Shown: positions 46,543-55,556, counted from the first letter of the stretch. The stretch: 64,000 nt of DNA from Pseudoalteromonas caenipelagi (GCF_013140855.1 NZ_JABBPG010000006.1:1-64000), one strand, 5' to 3'. Notes: generated from the sequence alone by a model not told the origin. Numbers and translations: made by a program.

Positions 46543-47403
46543 ATGATCCATAGTATGACCGCCTACGCACGCCGAGAAGTAAAAGGTGAATGGGGCACTG
46601 GGGTTTGGGAAATTCGCTCGGTTAACCAGCGTTACCTTGAGACCTTTATCCGCGCACCTGAGCAATTCCGTGCCATGGAGCCAGTTGTACGAGAGCGCCT
46701 GCGCAAGCACTTGCAGCGTGGCAAGGTTGAAGTGTACTTAAAGTTTACCGCTAATCCTGCTCATGTTGGTGAGCTATCTATTAACGAAACACTGGCAGAG
46801 CAATTAATTAAAAGTGCTAAGTGGGTGCAACAGCACAGCCAAGGCGACATCAACCCAGTTGATATTTTGCGCTGGCCAGGTGTGATGGAAGCCCAAGAAA
46901 TTGATTTAGATACCGTAAATGGCGAGCTTTTAAAAGGCTTTGACGAATTAGTTGAAGACTTTAAAGCAGCACGTGCCAGCGAAGGTGAAAACCTAGAAAC
47001 CATGATCACCACCCGCCTAGATGCAATTTTAGAGCAAGTGGCCATTGTTGAAGGTCATATGCCAGAAGTGAACAAATGGCAGCGCGAAAAACTCACCGCC
47101 AAGCTTGAAGAACTGAAAGCCGAGATTGACGAAAACCGCCTAGAGCAAGAGCTAATCTACCTTGCGCAAAAGCAAGACGTAGCCGAAGAGCTAGACCGCT
47201 TAAAGTCGCACGTAAAAGAAACCCACAAAATCTTGAAAAAAGGCGGCGCCTGCGGCCGTCGTTTAGACTTTATGATGCAAGAGTTCAACCGCGAGTCGAA
47301 CACTCTAGCGTCTAAGTCAATCAACACCGAGATCACCACCGCAGCGGTAGAGTTGAAGGTGTTAATTGAGCAAATGCGTGAGCAAATTCAGAATATTGAA
47401 TAA
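46543..47403 (+). CDS. yicC: YicC-family endoribonuclease
   Basis: YicC/YloC proteins are endoribonucleases; E. coli YicC is linked to turnover of the small RNA RyhB. The 286-aa product has the family start MIHSMTAYARREVKG, then WEIRSVNQRYLETFIR and the conserved C-terminus GGACGRRLDFMMQEFNRESNTLASKS. It is intact. Its last ~20 bases are the attachment site of the island that follows: CAAATTCAGAATATTGA at 47383-47399 recurs at 56399-56415, so the current 3' end beyond that point is island-derived. Confidence 0.96.
   Translation: MIHSMTAYARREVKGEWGTGVWEIRSVNQRYLETFIRAPEQFRAMEPVVRERLRKHLQRGKVEVYLKFTANPAHVGELSINETLAEQLIKSAKWVQQHSQGDINPVDILRWPGVMEAQEIDLDTVNGELLKGFDELVEDFKAARASEGENLETMITTRLDAILEQVAIVEGHMPEVNKWQREKLTAKLEELKAEIDENRLEQELIYLAQKQDVAEELDRLKSHVKETHKILKKGGACGRRLDFMMQEFNRESNTLASKSINTEITTAAVELKVLIEQMREQIQNIE
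47383..47399. repeat. attL: island attachment repeat in yicC 3' end
   Basis: CAAATTCAGAATATTGA is identical to 56399-56415. Similarity continues imperfectly for about 70 bases beyond, including a terminator hairpin, so the island carries its own imitation of the yicC end and restores the coding sequence and terminator. Confidence 0.88.
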
Positions 47404-47440
47404 AACTCACTAGCGCTCAAAAACACTCATAAACACATGA

Positions 47441-47465
47441 AAAACCTCGTTTTATAGCGAGGTTT
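47441..47465 (+). terminator. Terminator after yicC (island copy)
   Basis: AAACCTCG / CGAGGTTT pairs around TTTTATAG and is followed by GTTTTTT. The related native copy lies at 56453-56470. Confidence 0.85.
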
Positions 47466-47507
47466 GTTTTTTATTGTTCCGTATTTTTTCATTCTGTTTC
47501 ATCCAAT

Positions 47508-47562
47508 TGGTGAGTATTGTGGTGAGTATTTTTCACTGCTAGTCTCAAACTACTGGTGAGTA
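47508..47562. promoter_or_regulatory. Integrase arm-type sites, left end
   Basis: TGGTGAGTA occurs at 47508-47516, 47520-47528 and 47554-47562, all in the same orientation. The first two start 12 bases apart, the same spacing as the pair at the right end (56304, 56316). Direct repeats at both ends of an integrative island, close to the att cores, fit integrase arm-binding sites. They also overlap the integrase promoter region. Confidence 0.65.
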
Positions 47563-47576
47563 CAAGAGGTGAAAAA

Positions 47577-48473
47577 ATGCCAAATTTAACAGTTAAACAA
47601 GTCAACATACTTGCTAATGGACAGCATAGTAAAACCTCCGATGGCAATGGATTGTCCTTCGTCGTTCCGAAGCGTGGCGAACCTTATTGGTCCCTAAGAT
47701 ATACCTTTAACGAAAAGAGGAGGGAAAAGTCACTGGGTAAATTCGGGCAACTGACACTGGCTGAAGCGCGCGGTGAAGCAGAGAAAATTCGGGCATTAAT
47801 TCGAGATGGCATCGACCCTCTTTCTACTCCCTCAATTGAAAGTTATGTCGGAATGACATTTGACCTATTATTCAAGGATATGTATCAACACAAGATATTA
47901 AAACGTAATAAACACCCTGATATACCAAGAAGTAAGTATGAAAATAACGTTTCTTCCCATATCGGCCATTTGAAGGTTGAACAAGTAACTGCAATCCATG
48001 TTCGAAATATATTGGATACTATTACAAACAGTGGTCGTCCAACAGTGTCAAATGATGTGTTGGGCCTACTCAATCAACTTTTTAAGCATGCCATTCAACT
48101 TGGTATTACATCAAATAACCCTGCTTCAGCATTTTCCTGTAAAGATGCCGGAGGAGTTGAAAAGCCAAGAAAAAGGGTCCTGAGCATTGAAGAAATTGAA
48201 AATGCCTTTTCGGTATTCAGAAAACATTCGGATTCATTCACACGCGATAATTACTTAGTTTGCTGTCTGCTTATTACACTAGGCGTTAGAAAATCAGAGT
48301 TAATCCAAGCGCCCTGGAAGGAATTCGATCTAGATAACGCAGTGTGGCACTTACCAAAAGCGAGAACAAAAACAGAGAGCGATATCAGCATACCACTTCC
48401 ACAACAGATTGTGTGTTGGCTAGAAGAGCTGAAAGTCCGCTTGTCCACTTCCCCGTCAGTGAGACACCTGTAA
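47577..48473 (+). pseudogene. int: P4-type tyrosine integrase, C-terminus lost to IS insertion
   Basis: The N-terminal DUF4102-type arm-binding domain (LTVKQVNILANGQHSKTSDG, WSLRYTFNEKRREKSLGKFG) and the core-binding domain are intact, and the catalytic domain starts with the first Arg in TLGVRKSELIQAPWKEF. The gene reaches the IS end at 48441, after which the frame adds about ten IS-encoded residues and stops. The HxxR and Tyr motifs are missing, and I find no remainder past the IS at 49634. The ATG at 47577 has GAGGTG upstream; a GTG at 47556 is less likely. The fragment should be inactive. Confidence 0.85.
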
Positions 48474-49301
48474 ACTAGAGTTTTCTAACTTTGCCCGGTA
48501 AGCTGCTGGCGGCAGATCTCCGAGACTTTCATGTGTACGTTCTTCGTTGTAATCTAATCGCCAGAACCACACCATCTCTTTCACTTGATTGAGGGTTTCA
48601 AACAAGTAAGCATTTAAAAATTCTCGTCTGAATGAGCCGTTAAACCGTTCAACGAAACCGTTTTGCTGCGGCTTGCCAGGCTGGATATAAACTAATTCGA
48701 TGTTATGCGCTTCGCACCAATCTGTTAGACGTGCCGATATTAATTCTGGTCCATTATCTACTCGAATTTGTTTAGGTAAACTGCGCTCTCCTTTCAATTG
48801 TTCAAGCGTTCTAACAACTCGTTCCGCTGGCAGCGAAGTATCTACCTCAATAGCTAAACATTCCCGTGTGCCTTCATCAACAATATTGAGTGTTCTGAAT
48901 CGTTTACCGCAATATAAAGTGTCATGCATAAAATCTAATGCCCACTGATGATTGGCTTGAGCGACAACTTCTAATGGCTGTGCAACTCGTTTTGGCAGCA
49001 CGCGCTTCACTCTACGTTTTAAGTTCAAACCCATTTGGCAATACACCCGATATACGCGCTTGTGGTTAAACGGATAACCTTTAAAGCGAAGCCGCCCAAA
49101 GCATTTCCAAAATCCTGCTCTGGGTGATTTCTTTAACTCTGCATTGATGGCATCAATGACAGCCGCATCAGCCTTTCGCCAGTCTCGTTCTGAGCGGTAG
49201 TATGTAGCGCGGCCAATACCAACAAATTTGCACGCTTTCAAAATACTTAAGCCCGATTGAACCAATTCGCTGACGCTACTTCGCTTCTGCGCTGTCACCA
49301 A
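48456..49301 (-). CDS. IS3-family transposase OrfB
   Basis: This is the 281-aa integrase-core part of the IS3 transposase. DDE residues are visible in WALDFMHDTL, RVDNGPELIS and NGFVERFNGSFR. It is normally made as a fusion with OrfA by -1 frameshifting. A slippery A6G run (minus strand, 49304-49310) lies just before the OrfA stop, in GCAAAAAAGGG, and suits that mechanism. It looks complete. Confidence 0.93.
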   Translation of the reverse strand: MVTAQKRSSVSELVQSGLSILKACKFVGIGRATYYRSERDWRKADAAVIDAINAELKKSPRAGFWKCFGRLRFKGYPFNHKRVYRVYCQMGLNLKRRVKRVLPKRVAQPLEVVAQANHQWALDFMHDTLYCGKRFRTLNIVDEGTRECLAIEVDTSLPAERVVRTLEQLKGERSLPKQIRVDNGPELISARLTDWCEAHNIELVYIQPGKPQQNGFVERFNGSFRREFLNAYLFETLNQVKEMVWFWRLDYNEERTHESLGDLPPAAYRAKLENSSLQVSH

Positions 49302-49564
49302 CCCTTTTTTGCGAATAATTCCTTAATCGCATGGTTCTCTAGGCTGACATCTGCGTACATCTTTTTAAGCTTGGCATTCTCTTCTTCAAGCTCTTTTAGG
49401 CGCTTAACATCCGACGCTTCCATACCGCCATATTTGGCTTTCCAGTTGTAATAAGTGGCACTGCTGCTCCCATGCTTGCGACACACTTCTTCAACCTTCA
49501 TACCCGCATCAGTTTCTTTGAGCACTGTGATGATCTGAGATTCTGTAAAACGTGACTTTTTCAT
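49295..49564 (-). CDS. IS3-family transposase OrfA
   Basis: The 89-aa protein has the helix-turn-helix region MKKSRFTESQIITVLKETD and VCRKHGSSSATYYNWKAKYGG, followed by a leucine-zipper-like stretch (KRLKELEEENAKLKKMYAD). It binds the IS ends. It overlaps orfB by 7 bases in a different frame. Confidence 0.93.
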   Translation of the reverse strand: MKKSRFTESQIITVLKETDAGMKVEEVCRKHGSSSATYYNWKAKYGGMEASDVKRLKELEEENAKLKKMYADVSLENHAIKELFAKKGW

Positions 49565-49660
49565 TGTTGTCTCCTGATTGTGATATTACAGAAAACTCTA
49601 ATTAAACATGTCTCATGTTAAGGGAAGTGGACAGAGGATAGTCGTGTAGCTCCTACACGC

Positions 49661-49682
49661 GCAGCCCATTATATTGGGCTGC
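49661..49682. terminator. Hairpin at the end of the defence operon
   Basis: GCAGCCCA / TGGGCTGC pairs around a 6-base loop and is followed by TTTTCTT on the plus strand. It lies between the IS and the DUF262 gene. It would best terminate plus-strand transcripts, for example the original integrase gene. Confidence 0.6.
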
Positions 49683-49791
49683 TTTTCTTAAGAACTGGTG
49701 TGCTCTGTTTTTCTATCAATATTTGGGCTACTTTCAACACAAACTACAGGTTTTAATACAACAATATAAATAGCTTACTTGTCATATTCGA

Positions 49792-51369
49792 TTAATTTTC
49801 GATTTTATAGTTTGTTAATTTTAAAATATTAGCAGCAGGAGTAAATATATGGCTTACTTCATAATTAAAGATTGCAGTTTCTCTTTGCTCCCTGAATTCC
49901 TCAAATTGTTGACATTTAATTTCATCTAACATGCTGTCATTTAAAAACATTGCTTCTGTGTCAATAGGGTTAAGATCAGCCAACGAAAAGTTTTTTTCTT
50001 TCGAAATAAAATATAACGCCGATTTCTTGCTTTTATCTTTAATTTCAGTAGGTTTTTTTAATATTTTCCCTTTAAATTTGTGAAAATCTTTAGCAAAGTT
50101 AGTCCCTTTATCAGAGTCAAGCTTATGAGCTTGAGCAAGTGCCCATAGTTTAAATCTAGTATTTCTGAAACTAACATTATCCTTCCATAATGAAACAGAC
50201 GGTTTCGTATTAAGGGTCCATTTTAACTCATTAGTTTTCAGATACATTAACCAATCATTTAAAGCTGACTCAGAGTTCCGTGCAGTGGTTCCAAAAGCGC
50301 TCGTATAGGCAGTCACTGTAATCCATGCATTAAGCTTCGCTTGGTCAATATCTGGATATTTGACTAATGCATGGCATACACCTAGCGCTTGTAATTTATA
50401 TGGGAAGACTTTAATAGAGGACATTCCATACTGCTCCATTGAAAATCTTAGCAACAGTTGGATACCTGAAAATATATCACGGAGCAATTTCTCATTAACT
50501 TCTTTCGCCAAAGAGTCTGTATTTTTATCGTAAATCGATTTACCTAGTTGAAGCTTAAGTAACTGCAATATAAAAGTTTGATCAATGCTATCGTTATCAA
50601 ATTCTTCTAAGTATTCACTATTAAGATTTTCTATAGATGTTAAAAGTTCAAATTCAGGTGAGTAACTCAATGCGTTTAGCATGTGAGCTTCAGACATCAC
50701 TGTGCCCCTTGTATTAATTCGCTCGAAGCTTTTTGTTACCAACTCTTGCTTATCTGAACGCATTGGTATCATTGGGACTTTATAATTCTTAAAAGCAATT
50801 GATATGTCATCAGCCTTATCAATTAAATAATCCTTTTCAGGCGGTATACTCCTAAGAAATCTCATCAAGTTTTTCTGATCAAAAATGACTTTCAAAGGTA
50901 AGTAATGAAATGAATCTGGGTTATTTCCCTCTTTAATTATTTCCTCTTTTCTAAGAAACATATTTGAAATAGAGTTGCTTTCAAGATCGGCATATACTTG
51001 ATAGTTTGATAAATCAGAACCATCAGATGTGTGTTCTGGATGTTTAATTAAAGCATACAGAGTGGACATCCTTTGTAGGCCATCCATTAAATACATTTGT
51101 TGTGAAACATGAGTATTATCGGTTTCATAATTTAACCTAAATGGCCCAATAACATCGTATGAAGTTATATTATCTAGATTAGTTGACCAAACTAGTATCG
51201 AGCCGATAGGAATTCCCTCTACAATACTGCAAAGTAGATCTCTTTGTTGTTCCCACTTCCATACAAGCTCGCGTTGAAATCTAGGAATTTTTATAATCCC
51301 GACTTCTATTTCATCAAGGATTTGCGTAACAAATGATACGCGAGGGTCCATTACAAACTTATCACTCAC
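49792..51369 (-). CDS. DUF262-domain protein
   Basis: The 525-aa protein has an N-terminal DUF262 domain of the ParB/Srx-like fold, with IPRFQRELVWKWEQQRDLLCS, GIPIGSILVW and the motif MDGLQRMSTLYAL (DGQR-like), and then FERINTRGTVMS, the same block found in GmrS-type proteins. DUF262 proteins occur in GmrSD modified-DNA restriction and in other defence systems, where this domain can hydrolyse nucleotides. A C-terminal HNH nuclease (DUF1524) of GmrD type is not evident; the C-terminal 200 residues are unrecognised. The start is GTG in GTGA overlap with the upstream gene, so it is the last gene of the operon. Confidence 0.82.
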   Translation of the reverse strand: MSDKFVMDPRVSFVTQILDEIEVGIIKIPRFQRELVWKWEQQRDLLCSIVEGIPIGSILVWSTNLDNITSYDVIGPFRLNYETDNTHVSQQMYLMDGLQRMSTLYALIKHPEHTSDGSDLSNYQVYADLESNSISNMFLRKEEIIKEGNNPDSFHYLPLKVIFDQKNLMRFLRSIPPEKDYLIDKADDISIAFKNYKVPMIPMRSDKQELVTKSFERINTRGTVMSEAHMLNALSYSPEFELLTSIENLNSEYLEEFDNDSIDQTFILQLLKLQLGKSIYDKNTDSLAKEVNEKLLRDIFSGIQLLLRFSMEQYGMSSIKVFPYKLQALGVCHALVKYPDIDQAKLNAWITVTAYTSAFGTTARNSESALNDWLMYLKTNELKWTLNTKPSVSLWKDNVSFRNTRFKLWALAQAHKLDSDKGTNFAKDFHKFKGKILKKPTEIKDKSKKSALYFISKEKNFSLADLNPIDTEAMFLNDSMLDEIKCQQFEEFREQRETAIFNYEVSHIFTPAANILKLTNYKIEN

Positions 51370-52334
51370 GCTGGTGTCCTTATATAATTTTTAATTTTGG
51401 CAGCAAGGTTAATAACCTCGCTACATTCAATGTTACGATGCATCAGCTTGTGAATGACATTTTGTTTGTTTTCTCTACTAAACCAATCACCGATCCCCCT
51501 GAAGCCGTTTCCAAGTAGTTGCTTAGTCTCACCTTGTAAATCATCGTAAATATTTGAGTGCAGATCAGCTCTATTCAAACCTTTTTTTAAGTGCAAACAA
51601 AATCGTTGCTCAGTATTTAATGAATAAAATGCTTGTACTTTTTTATAATTGATGTCGTTGTCTAAACTTTCTTTTGGCACACTTTCATACAATAACTCTA
51701 AAGGAAAATAGTTTTCAATCATACGCCTTCTTAAAGTATGAAATTCAACTTTATTTTCAGTGCATATCTCAGCCACATCTATAGCATCAGGCGCTGGAGT
51801 ATCAAGAAATTTACAGTCACTATCCGTTAAAACAAACATTTTAAAACGAAGAATCAAAGGGTTTGTTTGTCTTCGTAATTCATTTTTAACTTCTCCAATA
51901 CCTCCGCCTTTGGTTACAATTTCAGCATTGTGAATCTTTTCAAAAACCTGTTTCCTTGTTGACTTATCTACAACACATTTTATGAATTGTACGTCATTAT
52001 AAGCGTTTTCAAAGTTCAGAAATAAAGGGATCGTAATTAGTCTGGCCGCATCCTCAAGACTTAAAATAGGGATGTCGGAATCTAAGTTTGAATTGGTAAC
52101 ACTTCCAGAGACTTGCGCAATGTTTGTTTGTTTAAACTTTGTAGCATCTGAAATCCAACATCGATAAATTTCTTCCCAGTCAGAACTATTGTTTTGTGTT
52201 GTCCACCTTGAAACGGCTGGGTTTTCTATGTCGAATTTTAAAAATGCCTTGTTATTAATCGCATTAGTTCTGAGTGTATCCAAATATTGTTTTTGTCTTT
52301 CGTCAAAAGCGTCAGGTAAGAGCCACAGTATCAT
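51366..52334 (-). CDS. TOPRIM/DUF4435-like protein, partner of OLD-like ATPase
   Basis: The 322-aa protein shows a TOPRIM-like arrangement: an acidic segment FENAYNDVQFIKCVVD, a glycine turn TKGGGIGEV, and the acidic strand MFVLTDSDCKF, followed by LRRRMIENYFPLELL, a segment typical of DUF4435/OLD-type TOPRIM proteins. OLD-family systems join an ABC-type ATPase to a TOPRIM nuclease; here the two seem to be separate genes with ATGA overlap (52331-52334). Nuclease activity is inferred and the assignment is not certain. Confidence 0.65.
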   Translation of the reverse strand: MILWLLPDAFDERQKQYLDTLRTNAINNKAFLKFDIENPAVSRWTTQNNSSDWEEIYRCWISDATKFKQTNIAQVSGSVTNSNLDSDIPILSLEDAARLITIPLFLNFENAYNDVQFIKCVVDKSTRKQVFEKIHNAEIVTKGGGIGEVKNELRRQTNPLILRFKMFVLTDSDCKFLDTPAPDAIDVAEICTENKVEFHTLRRRMIENYFPLELLYESVPKESLDNDINYKKVQAFYSLNTEQRFCLHLKKGLNRADLHSNIYDDLQGETKQLLGNGFRGIGDWFSRENKQNVIHKLMHRNIECSEVINLAAKIKNYIRTPA

Positions 52335-53539
52335 TCCCGCTCCTCCCTAGCCTGTAAGAGTTCTTTTGATTGGGCTATTATTTCTCTGAATACACTTTGA
52401 GGCCAGTTTCCTTGGATATATCCAACGTCATCAAAAGTAATATTAGAAATGCTCGACACATTATCTTCTTTTTCAACCCAGTAACATGAAAGGTCATCAT
52501 TAATAATCTCTCTTTTGACAATTGCTGACTGAATTGCCAATAAAAAGCTTTCGGAGTGAGTTTCAATAACTAGCTTAATGTTTTCCTTATCTTTTATAAT
52601 GTTAATCATAAATTCTGCGAGCGTAACAATCGCTTGAGGATGCAAATGCAGTTCTGGTTGCTCTATCGTTATTATTGGGGCTTCGCCAAGCAACCCAAAC
52701 TTTGCCATTGAACATAAAGTTACAACAGGTAGTGCTTGAGCGATCCCTTCGCCAGAATCTATTATATCAACCGGTGAACTTTCAATGGCATTATCTACGG
52801 TTTGAAGCTTTACTGTTGCTCTACCAGTATTTACATTTTGAATTGAAGATGAGTCGAGTTTGAGTTTTCGCCCTGTGGTTTCAAGTAACCAGGTATTGAT
52901 CAACTCAAAAGCATCTGGGCAGTTGCCTTTTATATACCAAAGTGTCTCACCAATCCCTTCACCTTTATAATTCACCCCAGTTTTTATACCTAAGCCAATA
53001 TCAAAACTTCTTGGTGGGGAGGTTCGAATAGATGATATCCATGAGACTGAAGCTGAAGACCTTCTTATTTTTTCTCTAATGCAAGTATCAGATATAGAAA
53101 AAAATGACTCTAGACTAATGCTATTTTCTCCATCACATTCAAACTCAGAAAAGTTTTGTGCAGATGGGAGATAATTTTTAGTTATACCTTCTTTTTTAAT
53201 TCCTAATTTATTTATAAACTCATGCTCATGAGCATTTTGCCTTAGGGAAAAGGAAATACCATTGCTTTGCCAAGTGACTTCAAAATCTATATCTTTAGAG
53301 TTTTCATTCAGGATGTCTGCATGTATAGCTCCACGCAATGATGAGCTGGTATAGTCTAAATAGCTATGAGTGTATAAATTAGACGTGTGATCTTTAAAGC
53401 TGTCAGATAACAAGGGGATTGCTCTTAACAGAGCGCTTTTCCCACTGTTGTTATACCCGAAAAAAATTGTCAATTTTTTTAAATCAATGTCGACTCGTTC
53501 GCTAAATCCTTTAAACCCTTTTATTGATATTGTATCCAT
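52331..53539 (-). CDS. AAA/OLD-like ABC-type ATPase
   Basis: The 402-aa protein has Walker A FFGYNNSGKSALLRA near 28-40, an ABC-signature-like DSGEGIAQALPVV near 265, Walker B ITIEQPELHLHPQA near 300 and the H-loop VIETHSESFLLAIQS near 335. This is the SMC/OLD class of ATPase domain used in antiviral nucleases. It has no TOPRIM domain of its own; the next gene supplies a TOPRIM-like protein. It begins 24 bases after the methyltransferase stop, in the same operon. Confidence 0.88.
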   Translation of the reverse strand: MDTISIKGFKGFSERVDIDLKKLTIFFGYNNSGKSALLRAIPLLSDSFKDHTSNLYTHSYLDYTSSSLRGAIHADILNENSKDIDFEVTWQSNGISFSLRQNAHEHEFINKLGIKKEGITKNYLPSAQNFSEFECDGENSISLESFFSISDTCIREKIRRSSASVSWISSIRTSPPRSFDIGLGIKTGVNYKGEGIGETLWYIKGNCPDAFELINTWLLETTGRKLKLDSSSIQNVNTGRATVKLQTVDNAIESSPVDIIDSGEGIAQALPVVTLCSMAKFGLLGEAPIITIEQPELHLHPQAIVTLAEFMINIIKDKENIKLVIETHSESFLLAIQSAIVKREIINDDLSCYWVEKEDNVSSISNITFDDVGYIQGNWPQSVFREIIAQSKELLQAREERE

Positions 53540-53563
53540 AACAACTCTCGTAATAATTACTTT

Positions 53564-54727
53564 TTATTGATTTTTTTCTTGCCAATGATTAAATATTGGC
53601 GTCAATATATTCTCAGACAAAAACCTGATTACAGGGACACATACTGCGTCCCCCATTGCGAATAAACCTTTATTTATATTGCTGGGTAATTTAAATGAAT
53701 CACGAACGCCTTGAAGGCGTGCATATTCTCTAGGAGTTAAAAGTCTTACACTCCATGAACCTTTCCCGGCCTGGATTAGTATTTGTTTGCTAGAACCACC
53801 TTTAGGTGTTCTTAAACAACCGGCTATACCATCAGTTCTATATTCTGCAGTAGACTTACCTTTTCTCATCCGTCTATAAACAGTTCCGTAGCTTAACTCG
53901 TCATTATCTATATTGCTATGCAGTTTTTCTTTATGAGCTTCGCTCATTTGCTGGTATAATTTTTCCTTCCTTTCCTCATTCCACCACAACTCAGAAGCTC
54001 GAGGAATATCGCTCTCAATTAACTCTTCTAATTTGTTATTTATTTCTCTATTAAAGTTAAAATCAAATATGCCCCAATTCAAATTATCGGATTTAAGAAT
54101 TACATTTTTCAGTTTCTCTGACCTCAGTTGTGGATATCTTTCAAATGAACTCCACCAGTTATCTAGAACAGCATTATTGTCTTTTATTAGCATCACTTGT
54201 TGCGCTAGCTCTTCCTCTACAGCAATTATAAATAATCTCTGTCGACTCTGAGGGGTAAAATACGAAGCATCTAATTCAACAATATCAACATAGTAGCCTA
54301 ATTCGGAAAATAGCCTAACAGTGTTTATAATATCCTCACCTTTATGTGAAGTTAAAAACCCTTTTACATTTTCGAGTAACACCATTTTGGGCTTTTTGTT
54401 TATAGCTTCTTTTTGGCTAATTATCTCAAATATGGCGTTTAACGTTCCCGAATGAATACCGGCTAAGCCAGCTCTGTTTCCAGCTACGGATAAATCAGTA
54501 CAAGGAAATGAAGCTGTGTAGAGGAAAGTATCATCTGGAACTAGCTCTACATTGTCAGCAATATTCCAAACATCATCTAAGTGAAAATCTCTATCACCAA
54601 AATTTTCTATATAAGTTTCTCTTTTATCTGGCGATAAATCATTAGCAAACAAGCATTGCCATTCATCTTGCTCTAACCCTTCACGTACTAGACCTACACC
54701 AGCAAAAAACTCGACAAAATTCTTCAT
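53564..54727 (-). CDS. DNA (cytosine-5)-methyltransferase
   Basis: The 387-aa enzyme has the C5 motifs in order: I VEFFAGVGLVREGLEQ, IV with the catalytic Cys in SFPCTDLSVAG, VI LLENVKGFL, VIII QSRQRLFIIAV, and IX-X ARLQGVRDSFKLP...FAMGDAVCVPVIRF. The recognition domain lies between about 200 and 310. As part of the C-R-M set it protects host DNA from the cognate restriction enzyme. Its start overlaps the stop of the preceding gene by 4 bases. The recognition sequence cannot be read from the protein. Confidence 0.95.
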   Translation of the reverse strand: MKNFVEFFAGVGLVREGLEQDEWQCLFANDLSPDKRETYIENFGDRDFHLDDVWNIADNVELVPDDTFLYTASFPCTDLSVAGNRAGLAGIHSGTLNAIFEIISQKEAINKKPKMVLLENVKGFLTSHKGEDIINTVRLFSELGYYVDIVELDASYFTPQSRQRLFIIAVEEELAQQVMLIKDNNAVLDNWWSSFERYPQLRSEKLKNVILKSDNLNWGIFDFNFNREINNKLEELIESDIPRASELWWNEERKEKLYQQMSEAHKEKLHSNIDNDELSYGTVYRRMRKGKSTAEYRTDGIAGCLRTPKGGSSKQILIQAGKGSWSVRLLTPREYARLQGVRDSFKLPSNINKGLFAMGDAVCVPVIRFLSENILTPIFNHWQEKNQ

Positions 54728-55263
54728 AAACTATCTAATTCAACCTTAAAATCATCATTCTTGTATACTAAATTCCCACCCTGAATTTCTAACACAACTA
54801 AGCCATTGGTTTGTACAAATGAGAACAGTACATTTTTTCTGAATCTCAAATTGTCTGGGTTCTTGTATTTTTCAATACATAGAGGTTCCCAAACATTAAA
54901 GTACTTTTCACAAAGCATTGAACCTTTCATTGCTCTTACAGTAACGCTGTCATACTCTTCGGAATAAGAACAAAAAATATGGTTTACTACTTTATCTTCT
55001 TCTAGTTTTTGTAAATGCGCATGACGGTGATATTGATACTCAAAATTACCGCCAACCTTTGCAGATTTAACTTCCCAACCTTTAAGGTCTGCTCCAGTAA
55101 TTCCCTCAGCCTTTTCGCCAGTAATGAGTGCACAAAATAACTCCCAGATTACTGAATGGACATGACCAGCCACTTTTAAATTATGTTCTTTCAGAAGACC
55201 AATTTTTTCAGGGTCGTATATATGCTTTTTGTAAAAATTAAATGCATTTGAAATGTTATCCAT
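54724..55263 (-). CDS. Putative type II restriction endonuclease
   Basis: The 179-aa protein lies between a controller gene and a C5-methyltransferase, the place of the restriction enzyme in C-R-M operons. The segment GADLKGWEVKSAKVGGNFEYQYH near 57-75 has the D-x(n)-ExK core of PD-(D/E)XK nucleases (Asp59, Glu64 in WEVKSA). I do not recognise a named isoschizomer family. The call rests on this motif plus context. It overlaps the C gene by 8 bases and the methyltransferase gene by 4. Confidence 0.72.
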   Translation of the reverse strand: MDNISNAFNFYKKHIYDPEKIGLLKEHNLKVAGHVHSVIWELFCALITGEKAEGITGADLKGWEVKSAKVGGNFEYQYHRHAHLQKLEEDKVVNHIFCSYSEEYDSVTVRAMKGSMLCEKYFNVWEPLCIEKYKNPDNLRFRKNVLFSFVQTNGLVVLEIQGGNLVYKNDDFKVELDSL

Positions 55264-55489
55264 CTATTTCCCTTATTCCTTCAAATAGTTTTGAAGGGGA
55301 AATAGATAAGGCATTAGAAATTTTAACTATATTGACAAGGCTTACATTGCGCTTCCCGCGCTCCATGGAACTAATGTAAGTTCTATCAAGTTCAGCCATT
55401 TCAGCTAAAGTTTCTTGGCTAAACTCTTTGCTCTGGCGTTCTTTTTGAACATTAGAACCAAAAACAGCCAATACTTCGTCTTGCGTCAT
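55256..55489 (-). CDS. Controller (C) protein of R-M system, XRE-type
   Basis: The 77-aa helix-turn-helix protein (SQETLAEMAELDRTYISSMERGKRNVSL) has the size and sequence of restriction-modification C proteins, such as C.AhdI or C.Esp1396I, which activate and then repress their own and the R gene promoter. The ATG at 55489 has GGGG upstream. Two C-boxes lie 42-67 bases before the start, so autoregulation is expected. Confidence 0.9.
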   Translation of the reverse strand: MTQDEVLAVFGSNVQKERQSKEFSQETLAEMAELDRTYISSMERGKRNVSLVNIVKISNALSISPSKLFEGIREIDG

Positions 55490-55530
55490 ATAACCCCCTT
55501 CTAATAAAAGGGATAGACTGCAAGGGTGTA

Positions 55531-55556
55531 GACTATGAGTCTACGGACTATAAGTC
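55531..55556 (-). promoter_or_regulatory. Paired C-boxes (operator of the C-R-M operon)
   Basis: On the minus strand GACTTATAGTC and GACTCATAGTC match the GACTnnnAGTC controller-protein consensus and are separated by CGTA, so the two palindromes are 15 bases apart centre to centre. This is the usual OL/OR layout for two C-protein dimers. Confidence 0.9.

Larger units (their letters stand above)
48442..49633 (-). mobile_element. IS3-family insertion sequence (IS51/IS407-like)
   Basis: The ends TGTCCACTTCCC at 48442-48453 and its complement at 49622-49633 form inverted repeats, with similarity continuing to TAGAGTTTTC on both sides. The 1192-bp element carries orfA and orfB in overlapping frames. 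Flanking bases (CGCT and GAGG) do not form a target duplication, so a deletion probably followed insertion. Confidence 0.9.

Noticed and set aside
49661..49682. tRNA gene remnant after the IS
   Set aside because: Only one hairpin followed by a T run; no cloverleaf arms found. A terminator explains it.
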